From Neorhizobium tomejilense (lineage in GTDB: Bacteria > Pseudomonadota > Alphaproteobacteria > Rhizobiales > Rhizobiaceae), in contig PVBG01000010.1 of the NCBI GenBank assembly GCA_002968845.1, positions 146,681 through 210,680 of the forward strand: a DNA stretch of 64,000 bases. The letters run 5' to 3'. Under the pieces are notes generated by a model. That model saw only the letters and a program-made list of their open reading frames with translations, ran no database searches and was not told the origin of the DNA. The position numbers were made by a program, and so were the translations under genes. Shown here one piece after another: positions 29,844-38,926 of the stretch (position 1 is its first letter; each line of letters opens with the position of its first letter).

Positions 29844-31085
29844 ATGTCCGATTCTGTTTCGCCGCTCGCTCCGAAATCCTATCCCGACATGCCGGCAATC
29901 CGCGGCGTGCGCATGGCGACAGCCGCCGCCGGGATCAAGTACAAGAACCGCACCGACGTGCTGCTGATGGTGTTCGACGAGCCGGCGACCGTCGCCGGCG
30001 TCTTCACTCGCTCCAAGTGCCCTTCGGCGCCGGTCGATTTCTGCCGTGCCAATCTGCCGCACGGGGTGGCGCGCGCCGTGGTCGTCAATTCTGGCAATGC
30101 CAACGCCTTTACCGGCATCAGGGGCAAGGCTGCGACTGAACTCACCGCCAGATCGGCCTCCGAGGCTGTCGGCTGCGGTGAGAACGAGATCTATCTGGCT
30201 TCGACCGGCGTCATCGGCGAGCCGCTCGACGCGACGAAATTCGCAGGCGTGCTCGGCGACATGAACAGCGGCGCGACCGGCGGCTTCTGGCTCGAAGCTG
30301 CCAAGGCGATCATGACCACCGATACCTATCCGAAGGTCGCGACCCGCACGGCCGAGATCGGCGGCGTCACGGTGACGATCAACGGCATCGCCAAGGGCGC
30401 CGGCATGATCGCGCCCGACATGGCGACCATGCTGTCCTTCGTGGCGACCGATGCCGACATCGCGTCGCCGGCGCTGCAGAACCTGCTTTCCGCCGGCGTC
30501 GGTCCGACCTTCAATTCGGTCACCGTCGACAGCGACACCTCGACCTCCGATACGCTGATGCTGTTTGCAACCGGCGCTGCCGCCGACGATGGGCAGGCCC
30601 GCGTCGAGACCGCTGACGACCCGCGCCTCACGAGCTTCCGCGCCGCGCTCAACGATCTCCTGAAGGATCTGGCCCTGCAGGTCGTGCGCGACGGCGAAGG
30701 TGCGCGCAAGATGGTCGAGATCACCGTCACTGGCGCCGAAAGCGATGCAGCGGCAAAGACGATCGCGCTGTCGATCGCCAATTCGCCGCTGGTCAAGACC
30801 GCGATCGCCGGTGAAGACGCCAATTGGGGCCGCATCGTCATGGCCGTCGGCAAGTCCGGCGAAATGGCCGACCGCGACCGGCTGGCGATCTGGTTCGGCG
30901 ACGTGCGCGTCGCCGTCGACGGCGAGCGAGATCCGGCCTATTCCGAAGCCGCGACCACCGCCGTCATGAAGGAACAGGACATTCCGGTGAAGGTCGATAT
31001 CGGTCTCGGCAGCGGCCGAGCGACCGTCTGGACCTGCGACCTCACCAAGGAATATGTTGCCATCAACGGCGACTACCGGAGCTGA
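29844..31085 (+). CDS. argJ: Bifunctional ornithine acetyltransferase / N-acetylglutamate synthase ArgJ
   Basis: 413 residues. ArgJ moves acetyl from N-acetylornithine to glutamate in the cyclic arginine pathway and can also use acetyl-CoA. The self-cleavage site is clear in [13 protein letters not shown], where Thr195 becomes the nucleophile of the beta chain. [11 protein letters not shown] and [13 protein letters not shown] are further family signatures. Full length. The GNAT gene starts 6 nt after the stop, then mutT overlaps it, forming a compact operon. Confidence 0.97.
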   Translation: MSDSVSPLAPKSYPDMPAIRGVRMATAAAGIKYKNRTDVLLMVFDEPATVAGVFTRSKCPSAPVDFCRANLPHGVARAVVVNSGNANAFTGIRGKAATELTARSASEAVGCGENEIYLASTGVIGEPLDATKFAGVLGDMNSGATGGFWLEAAKAIMTTDTYPKVATRTAEIGGVTVTINGIAKGAGMIAPDMATMLSFVATDADIASPALQNLLSAGVGPTFNSVTVDSDTSTSDTLMLFATGAAADDGQARVETADDPRLTSFRAALNDLLKDLALQVVRDGEGARKMVEITVTGAESDAAAKTIALSIANSPLVKTAIAGEDANWGRIVMAVGKSGEMADRDRLAIWFGDVRVAVDGERDPAYSEAATTAVMKEQDIPVKVDIGLGSGRATVWTCDLTKEYVAINGDYRS

Positions 31086-31091
31086 CAGGAA

Positions 31092-31874
31092 TTGAACGAA
31101 GCATCATCTCCTCAGAACGATCTGCCATTGGTCAGGCGGCTCGAAGCCGTGGGCTTTCGAGCCTGGCCGGCGGCGTCCGTCGTTTATGACGGAAGCTGGC
31201 AGGTTCGGCTGACCGGCGGCCATCCTTCAAAGCGCCTGAACTGCATCGTGCCGCTCGACCCGTCCGATCACCGCGACATGGCGATGCGGCTCGAGAAGGC
31301 TCGCAAGCGGTTCGAAAATTACGGCCGTGAGTTGGTCGTCCGGGAGACGCCGCTCGCCCCTCCTAGGCTGATCGACCATCTCGATGCCGCCGGCTGGCGG
31401 GTGTTCGAGACCGTCGACGTGCTGACTGTCAACCTCACCGAACTGGAACTGCCGGACACGCTCGATCACCTGCCGAGCCACGATATCGGCCGGTTCTGCG
31501 ACGCGAGCCTGGCGATCGATAACGAAGATCCGGCGCTGAAGCCGGCGCTTGCCGAGATCCTGAGTTCGATCAAGCCGACCTCCGGCTTCTTCATCAAGGA
31601 GAATCCGCAGGAAGGAGCCGCGGCCGTGGCGCTCTGCGTCCAGGACAACGATCTTGCCGGCATCATCTCCTTTGCCGTGGCCCAGGCGCATCGGCGCGAG
31701 GGTCTCGGCACCGAAATCCTGTCTTCAGCGCTACGCTGGGCTCGTATCAGCGGTGCGCGTTCGGCCTGGCTGCAGGTCGTCTCGACCAACGAACCGGCGA
31801 TGGCGCTCTATCGGAGGTTCGGCTTCCGCAAGGCCTACGAATACCGTTACTGGCGGCAGGAAAGCCAGGCATGA
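31092..31874 (+). CDS. GNAT-family N-acetyltransferase
   Basis: 260 residues if the TTG at 31092 is the start, with AGGA just before it. The residues that follow read as normal protein (DLPLVRRLEAVGFRAWPA), so a downstream ATG seems less likely. The C-terminal third carries the acetyl-CoA-binding pattern: IISFAVAQAHRREGLGTEIL (motif A), then STNEPAMALYRRFGFRKAYE. The substrate is unknown. It overlaps mutT by 4 nt and follows argJ, the same order as I recall in other rhizobia. Confidence 0.8.
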   Translation: MNEASSPQNDLPLVRRLEAVGFRAWPAASVVYDGSWQVRLTGGHPSKRLNCIVPLDPSDHRDMAMRLEKARKRFENYGRELVVRETPLAPPRLIDHLDAAGWRVFETVDVLTVNLTELELPDTLDHLPSHDIGRFCDASLAIDNEDPALKPALAEILSSIKPTSGFFIKENPQEGAAAVALCVQDNDLAGIISFAVAQAHRREGLGTEILSSALRWARISGARSAWLQVVSTNEPAMALYRRFGFRKAYEYRYWRQESQA

Positions 31875-32284
31875 GCGACGCCCCCCGCAAGATACTGCTC
31901 GTCGCCGCCTGCGCGCTGATCGATACGGACGGCCGCATCCTTCTGGCGCAGCGTCCCGAAGGCAAGTCGCTGGCCGGCCTCTGGGAGTTTCCCGGCGGCA
32001 AGGTAGAGCTCGGTGAGACGCCCGAGGAGACGCTGGTGCGCGAGCTCGAGGAAGAACTCGGCATCAAGACCAGGATTCCCTGCCTGGCGCCGCTCACCTT
32101 CGCCAGCCACACCTACGAGACCTTCCACCTCCTGATGCCGCTCTATATCTGCCGTCGCTTCGAAGGCATTCCGACGGGAAGGGAAGGGCAGGCCATCAAA
32201 TGGGTGCGGCCGAACGCACTCAGGGATTACCCGATGCCGCCGGCCGACGAGCCGCTGATCCCGATCCTGCAGGATCTGCTCTGA
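31871..32284 (+). CDS. mutT: Nudix hydrolase MutT (8-oxo-dGTP diphosphatase)
   Basis: 137 residues. The Nudix box GX5EX7REUXEEXGU is complete (GKVELGETPEETLVRELEEE then LGI, about residues 39-61). Upstream LLAQRPEGKSLAGLWEFPGG matches MutT-type enzymes that hydrolyse oxidised dGTP and prevent A-to-C transversions. Full length. Coupled by ATGA to the GNAT gene. No terminator was recognised after it. Confidence 0.9.
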   Translation: MSDAPRKILLVAACALIDTDGRILLAQRPEGKSLAGLWEFPGGKVELGETPEETLVRELEEELGIKTRIPCLAPLTFASHTYETFHLLMPLYICRRFEGIPTGREGQAIKWVRPNALRDYPMPPADEPLIPILQDLL

Positions 32285-32391
32285 TCGATAAAATTAGAGC
32301 CGCCGAATTCATACGGCGTTAAGGGATCGTTTAGCCGATTGTGGCACCTTCAAGGCTTATCCGGTAACGCGTTGATGAGGCTTTAGAAGGC

Positions 32392-32712
32392 ATGGACGAG
32401 GAATTCTGGAAAACTGTGCGGGTCCGTCAGCGGGCGACGCATGGCTCCGGCAAAACCGGCGCGCTCAATATCGCTCTTCTGTTCGGGACGGCCGCGATCG
32501 CTCTTTCACTGATCGTGACGCCGATGCTCGCTGGCCGCAATGATGAGCGCCGACTGGCGCATGTCCAGGAGGATTTCGACCTGATCAGCACGGGCTCCAT
32601 CAAGCCCGGCGAAAAGGGCGCAAGACATTATACGATCCGGCGCAGCGTGCTGCAGGAAACGCCGGGCTCGGTCTGCATCGTGCAGGGCTATGGCGTCGGC
32701 AGCGACTGCTGA
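32392..32712 (+). CDS. Single-pass membrane protein of unknown function (106 aa)
   Basis: 106 residues with a basic N-terminus (TVRVRQRATHGSGKTG), one hydrophobic helix (ALNIALLFGTAAIALSLIVT, about 23-42) and a periplasmic-side tail. The tail contains LISTGSIKPGEKGARHYTIR and ends with two Cys (VCIVQGYGVGSDC). The family is not recognised. It precedes the Flp pilin gene by 46 nt and may be co-transcribed with it. A role in envelope or pilus biology is only suggested by this neighbour. Confidence 0.65.
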   Translation: MDEEFWKTVRVRQRATHGSGKTGALNIALLFGTAAIALSLIVTPMLAGRNDERRLAHVQEDFDLISTGSIKPGEKGARHYTIRRSVLQETPGSVCIVQGYGVGSDC

Positions 32713-32758
32713 CACCAGGGGCTTTTTGGGCCCGCTGATGTTGATTGAAGGATATTCC

Positions 32759-32932
32759 ATGCGCCTTTTCAGGTTTCTTCTGAAGAACAATAGCGGCGCA
32801 ACGGCCGTGGAATACGGCCTCATTATCGGGATCATCTCGCTGTCGATGATCGCCGGGTTCACCACCTTTACCGACGCATTGACGAATACGTTCAAAACCA
32901 TCTCTAACAGCGTTGACGACCCTGTTCCCTGA
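32759..32932 (+). CDS. Flp/Fap-type pilin (type IVb prepilin)
   Basis: 57 residues from ATG 32759. A short basic leader (MRLFRFLLKNNSG) is followed by the hydrophobic pilin helix ATAVEYGLIIGIISLSMIAG with the Glu-Tyr pair conserved in Flp pilins. A short polar tail follows. Processed by a prepilin peptidase, such pilins build tight-adherence pili for surface attachment. No tad/cpa assembly genes are present here, so this would be an extra pilin served by machinery elsewhere. Confidence 0.85.
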   Translation: MRLFRFLLKNNSGATAVEYGLIIGIISLSMIAGFTTFTDALTNTFKTISNSVDDPVP

Positions 32933-32949
32933 ATTTGGGTCGGGGCCGT

Positions 32950-33825
32950 TCAGCGCGGGCTGCGACTGTTGAGAGCCTCGGCCAATCGCATCTTGGCCGA
33001 ACCCGGCTTCAGCGGCTTCTGCTGGCTTTCGTGCGGGGCCCAGCCGGATGCGTAGATGATCGAAAATGTCGCGCGGATGCGGCCGTCCGGATCGGAATAA
33101 CGTTCCGCATAAAGCTCTGCAGCCCTTACGAAGAAACGCCTTGTGACCGGCACGCGACTGCGGCCCGCAAGGGGGTTGGTCATGCCCATGGCGCGTAGAT
33201 CGCGCATCAGCGGGAAAAGCGAGTCGTAGCGCACCGTGTAGGTCTCGGCATCGACGACCGGCAGCGAGAAACCGGCCCGCTGCAGCAGGGCGCCGACATC
33301 GCGCACATCGGCAAACGGGATGACGCGGGGGCTCGCGCCGCCGGTCAGTTCTGCCTCGGCGGAGAGAAGGACGTCGCGCATTTCCTGCAGCGTGCCGGAG
33401 CCGGGAATCGCTGCTAGAAAAAGCCCGTCCGGCTTCAACGCCCGGCGGATGCGGATCAGCGTGCCGGGCATGTCGTTGACCAGGTGCAGCGAGAGCGGCG
33501 ACAGGATCAGATTGACGGATTCGGGTTCCAGTGGGACGTCTTCCAATGGAGCCGTGGCGAACGCGTCTCCGGGCCTTGCGAAAGCGGCATCGGTCTCGAT
33601 ACGGCTCACGGTGCCGATCTTGCCGGTGGCCAGCGCCTCGCGAGCGGCGATGCCGGTTCCGCCATGAAGTTCGACCGCGGTCTCGAATTGCCGTTCGACG
33701 ACCGCCAGCCGGTCTGCAAGCTCGCGGCCGGCAATGTCCAGAAGGAAGGCGGCGTTGTCGTCCTTGGCGGTTATCGCGCGTCTGCGCCGTGCACCTATCA
33801 GCTGTTCGTCGAAAAGAATTTCCAT
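32950..33825 (-). CDS. SAM-dependent methyltransferase, BioC/NDUFAF5-like
   Basis: 291 residues. The Rossmann-type methyltransferase core is weakly marked (FETAVELHGGTGIAAREALA in the motif I region). Typical NDUFAF5/BioC-like features are ESVNLILSPLSLHLVNDMPG, ALKPDGLFLAAIPGSGTLQE and C-terminal IYASGWAPHESQQKPLKPGS. Relatives modify a complex I subunit or act in biotin synthesis. In rhizobia this gene is found divergent from comF, as here, and I favour the NDUFAF5-like role. It lies convergent with the Flp pilin gene, 17 nt apart. Confidence 0.8.
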   Translation of the reverse strand: MEILFDEQLIGARRRRAITAKDDNAAFLLDIAGRELADRLAVVERQFETAVELHGGTGIAAREALATGKIGTVSRIETDAAFARPGDAFATAPLEDVPLEPESVNLILSPLSLHLVNDMPGTLIRIRRALKPDGLFLAAIPGSGTLQEMRDVLLSAEAELTGGASPRVIPFADVRDVGALLQRAGFSLPVVDAETYTVRYDSLFPLMRDLRAMGMTNPLAGRSRVPVTRRFFVRAAELYAERYSDPDGRIRATFSIIYASGWAPHESQQKPLKPGSAKMRLAEALNSRSPR

Positions 33826-33883
33826 GGCCGTCCACTCGTATTCTGCCGTCGCAAAGGCGCGCTCCGTCCGCTATTGTCAAGTC

Positions 33884-34660
33884 ATGTCCGCCGAGCCCAA
33901 CGTCAACCCCTTGCGACTTTTAACATCGTTTGCCGTGGGGTGGACGAGATGGGTAGGCGACCTCGTCTATCCTCCGACCTGTCCCGGCTGCGGTGTGCGA
34001 ACGGGCGCGCATCAGGGCTTCTGCCCCACCTGCTGGCGGGAAATCCGGTTCATCGAGCGGCCCTATTGCGAGACGCTCGGCCTGCCGTTCTCCTACGATC
34101 CGGGGCCTGGCATTCTGTCGGCGCAGGCGATTGCCGAACCGCCCGTCTTCGACCGCCTGCGTTCGGCGGCAATCTTCGAGGGCGCGGCCCGCGACCTCGT
34201 CCATTCGCTGAAATATCGCGACCGCACCGATCTCGCGGGTATGATGGCCGGGTGGATGCTGCGTGCCTCCGATGGTTACGTCGCAAACTGCGACGGCATC
34301 CTGCCGGTGCCGCCGCATCGCTCGCGTTTCGCCTCGCGGAAATTCAATCAGGCGGCGGAGCTTGCCCGGCATCTATCGCGAAAATCCGGCCAGCCGTTCC
34401 TGCCGTCCACACTCATCCGCGTCAAACGCACGAACCGGCAGGTGGGGCTTTCGGCGCGGGCCCGCGAGGACAACGTGCGGGCGGCTTTCGCGATCGCGCC
34501 GGGCCATGAGGATCGCGTCTTCGGCAAGCGGCTGGTGCTGGTCGACGACGTCTATACGACCGGTGCGACAGTTTCATCCGCCACGCGCGCATTGAGACGA
34601 GCCGGCGCCGCCGAGGTCACGGTTTTGACCTTTGCAATGGCTGTTACCGGGCCTATATGA
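33884..34660 (+). CDS. comF: ComF family phosphoribosyltransferase-like protein
   Basis: 258 residues from ATG 33884. An N-terminal zinc-finger-like double pair (YPPTCPGCGVRTGAHQGFCP, then TCW) is followed by a phosphoribosyltransferase domain. That domain has the PRPP-binding pattern VLVDDVYTTGAT (about 222-233). ComF proteins support natural DNA uptake and recombination in some bacteria; the biochemical role in rhizobia is unclear. Divergent from the BioC-like gene; grxC follows after 59 nt. Confidence 0.9.
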   Translation: MSAEPNVNPLRLLTSFAVGWTRWVGDLVYPPTCPGCGVRTGAHQGFCPTCWREIRFIERPYCETLGLPFSYDPGPGILSAQAIAEPPVFDRLRSAAIFEGAARDLVHSLKYRDRTDLAGMMAGWMLRASDGYVANCDGILPVPPHRSRFASRKFNQAAELARHLSRKSGQPFLPSTLIRVKRTNRQVGLSARAREDNVRAAFAIAPGHEDRVFGKRLVLVDDVYTTGATVSSATRALRRAGAAEVTVLTFAMAVTGPI

Positions 34661-34719
34661 CAGAAGAAGACACTATTGCGCGTGGCCCATCCCCGCCTGG
34701 CCGCGCCCGGAGACGATCA

Positions 34720-34977
34720 ATGGCAGAGGTCACTATCTATACCCGCGAATATTGCGGTTACTGCGCACGCGCCAAGGCATTGCTGGAGACGAAAGGCGTT
34801 TCCTACACTGAGCATGACGCCACGTATTCGCAGGAATTGCGCCAGGAGATGATCGGCAAGGCGAACGGTCGCTCGACCTTCCCGCAGATCTTCATCGACA
34901 GCACGCATGTTGGCGGTTGCGACGATCTGCATGCACTCGACCGGGCTGGCAGGCTGGACCCGATGCTGGCAAACTGA
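34720..34977 (+). CDS. grxC: Glutaredoxin 3 (GrxC)
   Basis: 85 residues from ATG 34720. Thioredoxin fold with active site C12-G-Y-C15 (a CGYC variant of the common CPYC). The GSH-binding elements are STFPQIFIDSTHVGGCDDLH near residues 49-68. It reduces disulfides and mixed glutathione disulfides in the cytoplasm using glutathione. Located between comF and the nitrilase-family gene, apparently one operon. Confidence 0.93.
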   Translation: MAEVTIYTREYCGYCARAKALLETKGVSYTEHDATYSQELRQEMIGKANGRSTFPQIFIDSTHVGGCDDLHALDRAGRLDPMLAN

Positions 34978-34989
34978 GAGGTATCCTCC

Positions 34990-35844
34990 ATGGCTTTCAA
35001 GGCTGCCGCCATCCAGATGTGCTCCGGCGTCGATCCGGAAAAGAACGCTGCCGACATGGCGCGGCTGGTCCGCGAGGCTGCGGCGCATGGGGCGGTTTAT
35101 GTCCAGACCCCCGAGATGACCGGCTTTCTGCAGCGGGACCGCAAGGCCATGCGCGCCGTGCTGCGCGACGAGGCGGGCGACATCATTGTTTCGACCGCCC
35201 GCAGCCTTGCGAGCGAACTCGGCATCCATCTGCATATCGGCTCGACGGCGATCGCCGTCGATGGCGGCAAGATCGCCAACCGCGCCTTCCTGTTTGCGCC
35301 CAGCGGCCGGCAGATCTGCACCTATGACAAGATCCATATGTTCGATGTCGATCTGGACAATGGCGAGAGCTGGCGTGAAAGCTCCGCTTACGAGCCCGGC
35401 AGCGAAGCGTGCGTTGCCGACCTGCCGTTCGGCAAGCTCGGTTTTGCAATCTGCTACGACGTCCGTTTTCCGCAGCTTTTCCGCACTGAGGCCTTGGCCG
35501 GCGCCGAAATCCTGACCGTGCCGGCCGCCTTCACCCGCCAGACCGGCGAGGCCCATTGGGAAATCCTGCTGCGTGCCCGTGCGATCGAGAACGGTGCCTT
35601 CGTGATCGCTGCCGCTCAAGGTGGCGTGCATGAAGACGGCCGCGAGACATTTGGCCATTCGATGATCGTCGATCCCTGGGGCAGGATGCTGGCATCCGCC
35701 GGCGGCACCGGCGAAGGCATCGTGCTCGCCGAGATCGATATTACCGCCGTTGCGGCGGCCCGGGGAAAGATCCCGAACCTCAAGAACGCCCGCGAGTTTT
35801 CGCTCGATGCGGTTACGGACGCGGCGGGAGAGGTGGCCGCTTGA
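34990..35844 (+). CDS. Carbon-nitrogen hydrolase (nitrilase superfamily, Nit1-like)
   Basis: 284 residues. The catalytic triad regions are visible: Glu in VYVQTPEMTGF (about residue 40), Lys in YDKIHMFDVDL and Cys in GFAICYDVRFPQLF (about 155). The sequence resembles the Nit1/deaminated-glutathione amidase group, which repairs deaminated glutathione. The adjacent glutaredoxin gene fits a glutathione-related role. Its stop overlaps the DUF1178 start (ATGA). Confidence 0.88.
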   Translation: MAFKAAAIQMCSGVDPEKNAADMARLVREAAAHGAVYVQTPEMTGFLQRDRKAMRAVLRDEAGDIIVSTARSLASELGIHLHIGSTAIAVDGGKIANRAFLFAPSGRQICTYDKIHMFDVDLDNGESWRESSAYEPGSEACVADLPFGKLGFAICYDVRFPQLFRTEALAGAEILTVPAAFTRQTGEAHWEILLRARAIENGAFVIAAAQGGVHEDGRETFGHSMIVDPWGRMLASAGGTGEGIVLAEIDITAVAAARGKIPNLKNAREFSLDAVTDAAGEVAA

Positions 35845-36269
35845 TCAAGTATTCCCTCTCCTGCGAGAACGCCCACACGTTCGAAGGCTGGTTTTCGGAA
35901 GGCGCCGATTTCGACCGGCAGGTGGCGAGCGGGTTCCTCACCTGTCCGGTCTGCAATTCCGCTTCCATTTCCAAGACGCTGATGGCGCCCTCAGTCTCGA
36001 CCGCCCGCAGACAAGAAGAGAAGCAGGCGATGGTGATGGACCTCGCCCGCCAGGAGGCTATCGCCAAGCTCAAGGAAGCCGTGGCGGCCATCAAGGCCAA
36101 TGCCGAGGACGTCGGCGAGAAGTTTCCCGAGGAAGCCCGCAAGATCCATTACGGCGAGGCGGATGCCCGCGGCATCATCGGTCAGGCGAGCCTCGGCGAG
36201 GTGCGCGACCTGCTCGACGAGGGCATCGAGATCGCGCCGTTGCCGATCATTCCCGAAGACGCGAACTGA
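35841..36269 (+). CDS. DUF1178 family protein
   Basis: 142 residues. The start MIKYSLSCENAHTFEGWFSE with the later CPVCNS gives Cys pairs suggestive of a zinc site. The conserved C-terminal HYGEADARGIIGQASLGEVR is diagnostic for DUF1178. The function is unknown. Overlaps the nitrilase gene; last gene of the comF-grxC-nit operon. It is followed convergently by the ParE-like toxin gene. Confidence 0.88.
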   Translation: MIKYSLSCENAHTFEGWFSEGADFDRQVASGFLTCPVCNSASISKTLMAPSVSTARRQEEKQAMVMDLARQEAIAKLKEAVAAIKANAEDVGEKFPEEARKIHYGEADARGIIGQASLGEVRDLLDEGIEIAPLPIIPEDAN

Positions 36270-36323
36270 CCGAGCGGCTGGCGATCGGGGAGAGGCCAGC
36301 GTGCGTGGCGGGGTTGGGGATGG

Positions 36324-36623
36324 CTACTCTTTCGGAAAGAGGACGCTCTCGTAGTCCTGGGCGCCGTGGAAGATATGGAGGATCTCAACCGTCGCGCCGC
36401 CGATCCTGTACAGGATCACATAGTTGCCATAGGGGCGTCGCCTGATCCCGCTTTCCGGATAGTCTGATAAAGCGGCAAAAGCGCCCGGTGAATTTCCGAG
36501 CTGGCGGCAGGCTTCCCTTAATTCCAGCGCGAATGAGATCGCCCGCGGAGGATTATCTTTCCTGATAAATTTTGTGATTGAGGAAATGTCCGAAAGCGCT
36601 TCGTCCGTGATGACGACTTTCAC
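36324..36623 (-). CDS. RelE/ParE-type toxin
   Basis: 99 residues of the ParE/RelE fold: N-terminal helices (ALSDISSITKFIRKDNPPRA; SFALELREACRQLGNSP) and a C-terminal sheet with RRRPYGNYVILYRIGG and VEILHIFHGAQDYE. ParE members inhibit DNA gyrase and RelE members cleave mRNA; the residues favour ParE-type. It follows its likely antitoxin by 9 nt, in the usual antitoxin-first order. Confidence 0.85.
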   Translation of the reverse strand: MKVVITDEALSDISSITKFIRKDNPPRAISFALELREACRQLGNSPGAFAALSDYPESGIRRRPYGNYVILYRIGGATVEILHIFHGAQDYESVLFPKE

Positions 36624-36632
36624 GGGCTTTCC

Positions 36633-36878
36633 CTACTTTTCGAGGTCGCTCAAGATGCGATCGAAGGCCTCTTCGAGTGGGGTGACGCGGCCCGCATCGG
36701 CGTCGGCTATCGCCCGATCAAGAGACTCATGTAGCTTCTGTCTTTGGAGGTCGCGGAGATAGCGATCACGGAGCGCGTCCTCGATATATCGATCGCGTGA
36801 CTTGGTTTCACCTCGTTCGATAGCATCTTGGATGTGGCTATCCAGGACTGCGTCAAGCTTTACGGTTACTTGCGGCAT
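36633..36878 (-). CDS. ParD/CopG-type antitoxin
   Basis: 81 residues. The N-terminal MPQVTVKLDAVLDSHIQDAI matches a ribbon-helix-helix DNA-binding antitoxin. The C-terminal helix (AGRVTPLEEAFDRILSDLEK) would bind the toxin. It precedes the ParE-like gene with a 9-nt gap; the pair should autoregulate through its own promoter upstream at about 36880-36930. The pair lies between DUF1178 and ubiG. Confidence 0.82.
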   Translation of the reverse strand: MPQVTVKLDAVLDSHIQDAIERGETKSRDRYIEDALRDRYLRDLQRQKLHESLDRAIADADAGRVTPLEEAFDRILSDLEK

Positions 36879-36928
36879 ATGCAGCTCCTTCTACTCCGAC
36901 ATGGTATCACAGGCGCCACGAATTTCCA

Positions 36929-37684
36929 TCACGCCGGCCGCTTGGCCAGCATCATGTAATTGACGTCCATGTCCGGCGACAGGTTCCAGCGGTCCTGCAG
37001 CGGATTGAAGAAGACGCCGGTGCGATGGATGATTTCCATGCCGGCTGAGGAGATCGGTCTTTCGAGCTCTTCCGGGCGGACCAGCTTTTCGTATTGATGG
37101 GTGCCGCGGGGCAGCCAGCGCAGGATGTTTTCAGCGGCGAAGATCGCCAGCGCTCCGGCCTTGAAGGTGCGGTTGATGGTGGCGACGAACATCAGGCCGC
37201 CGGGGCGGACCATGTTGGCGCAGGTCGTCATGAAGAAATTGACGTCCGCGACATGCTCGACCACTTCCATGTTCAGCACGACGTCGAACGTCTCGCCGGC
37301 TTCGGCGAGCTGCTCGGCGGTGACGGCTCGATAGTCTACAGACGTCCCGGTCTCGGCGGCATGGGTGGAGGCGATGCCGATGTTCTTTTCCGACGGGTCG
37401 GCGCCGACGACGGTCGCGCCCATGCGGGCGATCGGCTCGGAGAGCAGGCCGCCGCCGCAGCCGATATCGAGGATGCGCAGGCCGGAAAGCGGCAGATGGC
37501 TCTTCGGGTCGCGGCCGAAATTTTCACAGATGCGGTCGCGGAGATAGGCGAGCCGCACGGGGTTGAACTTGTGGAGCGGCTTGAACTTGCCGGTTGGGTC
37601 CCACCACTCCGCGGCCATTGCGGAAAACCGGTCGACTTCGCTCTGGTCGATCGTGCTGCGGGCGGCTTCGGTCATGGTCGTCAT
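36929..37684 (-). CDS. ubiG: Ubiquinone biosynthesis O-methyltransferase UbiG
   Basis: 251 residues. Catalyses both O-methylations in ubiquinone synthesis at the inner membrane surface. The SAM-binding motif is [20 protein letters not shown] (about 68-87). Also present are [20 protein letters not shown] and [17 protein letters not shown], typical of UbiG. Full length. In many rhizobia lysC is a close neighbour; here lysC is about 13 kb away with an uronate island between. Confidence 0.95.
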   Translation of the reverse strand: MTTMTEAARSTIDQSEVDRFSAMAAEWWDPTGKFKPLHKFNPVRLAYLRDRICENFGRDPKSHLPLSGLRILDIGCGGGLLSEPIARMGATVVGADPSEKNIGIASTHAAETGTSVDYRAVTAEQLAEAGETFDVVLNMEVVEHVADVNFFMTTCANMVRPGGLMFVATINRTFKAGALAIFAAENILRWLPRGTHQYEKLVRPEELERPISSAGMEIIHRTGVFFNPLQDRWNLSPDMDVNYMMLAKRPA

Positions 37685-37978
37685 CCCTTCGTTTCAGCGT
37701 TTGAAGTCGGATGATAGGGCGTGGAAGTCAAGAGTTCTGCGATGGTCAGCGTCTTTTTGACACCGTGTACCCGAGGATCGCAAGCCAGCTGGCGTCGGGG
37801 CGCTGTTCCATCCTCTGCCTCAATAGCTGCAGGATGCGGTCGAAGTTTTTCGCAGTGGCGGATCCGCCGGCCTGATGCGGCGACGGGCGATTTCGTCTAT
37901 GTCTTTGAAAATCTGGCAGGCACAGATGGCGGTCATCCTCTCTGGAGGGGAGGGATGGCGCACCGGGAGGAGGGCAAG

Positions 37979-38872
37979 ATGGCGATCACGGTTGAGCGAT
38001 TGAAGGAGTTGCTTGCCTTCGAAGAGGTCTCCATGACGCTGGCGGACAGTTCCGCGGAGATACACGACGGCTATATTCTCGAAAGGTTGCGGTTTCGGCT
38101 CGAGGATGGCGCGGAGGTCCGGGGTTTCCTCACCCGGCCGAGCGAAGGTTTCCTCACCCGCGGCCCGGCGATCGTCTATGCGCATGCACATGGCGCCCGC
38201 TGGGATATCGGCGCATCCGAACTGATGGACGGCCGGCCGGCCTTGCTCGATGCCCCAGGGCCGGTTCTGGCGCGCAAAGGATATGTGGCGCTTTGCATCG
38301 ACATGCCGACATTTGGCGAGCGGGCGGGGGTGACGGAGGATGCGGCGACCAAGGCGGCGCTCTGGCACGGCAAAACGCTGTTCGGGCAGATGCTTTCCGA
38401 ACAGGCAGCGGCGCTGACCTGGCTCGCCGGCCGGCCGGAGGTCGATCCGCAGAGGATCGGCGTCTCGGGGCTTTCGATGGGGGCGACGCTTGCCTATTTC
38501 CTGGCGGCGATCGATCCGAGGGTGAAGGCGACGGCGCATCTGTGTTGTTATGCGGACTTCGCAACGCTGGTCGAAATCGGCGCCCATGATCTGCACGGGC
38601 ATTACCTGACCGTGCCGGGGCTGCTCAGGGAAACCTCGATCGGCGAAATTGCCGGGCTGGTGGCACCGCGGCCGCAGCTGATCTGCGTCGGCTGGGACGA
38701 TCCGCTGACGCCGCCTGACGCGGTGGAGCGCGCCTTTGCCGAGACGGAAGCCGCCTATCTGAGGGCGGAAGCGCTCGGTGCGCTGGTGTTGCTGCCGGAG
38801 GCAGAGGTCGGGCATCGCGAGACAGAAGCGATGCGGAGGGCGGTTCTGGCCTTTTTCAAAGGGTATCTCTGA
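37979..38872 (+). CDS. Alpha/beta hydrolase (dienelactone hydrolase / acetyl esterase-like)
   Basis: 297 residues from ATG 37979, with GGGAGGAGG 5 nt upstream; an ATG at 37955 precedes that site. The nucleophile elbow GVSGLSMGA (Ser near residue 165) and a catalytic-type His in EVGHRETEAM near the C-terminus are visible. An HAHGARWDIGASEL stretch and an Asp in CVGWDDPLTPPD complete the set. No signal peptide, so it acts in the cytoplasm. Beside an uronate-oligosaccharide operon it could remove acetyl or other ester groups from imported sugars; this is inference. The 37685-37978 gap holds nothing recognised. Confidence 0.8.
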   Translation: MAITVERLKELLAFEEVSMTLADSSAEIHDGYILERLRFRLEDGAEVRGFLTRPSEGFLTRGPAIVYAHAHGARWDIGASELMDGRPALLDAPGPVLARKGYVALCIDMPTFGERAGVTEDAATKAALWHGKTLFGQMLSEQAAALTWLAGRPEVDPQRIGVSGLSMGATLAYFLAAIDPRVKATAHLCCYADFATLVEIGAHDLHGHYLTVPGLLRETSIGEIAGLVAPRPQLICVGWDDPLTPPDAVERAFAETEAAYLRAEALGALVLLPEAEVGHRETEAMRRAVLAFFKGYL

Positions 38873-38926
38873 CGGCATCAGGCGAGCATCTTTCAGATGA
38901 CGCGGATACTCGCCTGGGGCCTACGC

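Noticed and set aside
37685..37978. TTGACA-like box and open frame upstream of the alpha/beta hydrolase
   Set aside because: No matching -10 at the right distance, and the in-frame extension of the hydrolase is Arg/Ser-rich and precedes a perfect ribosome site for the downstream ATG.
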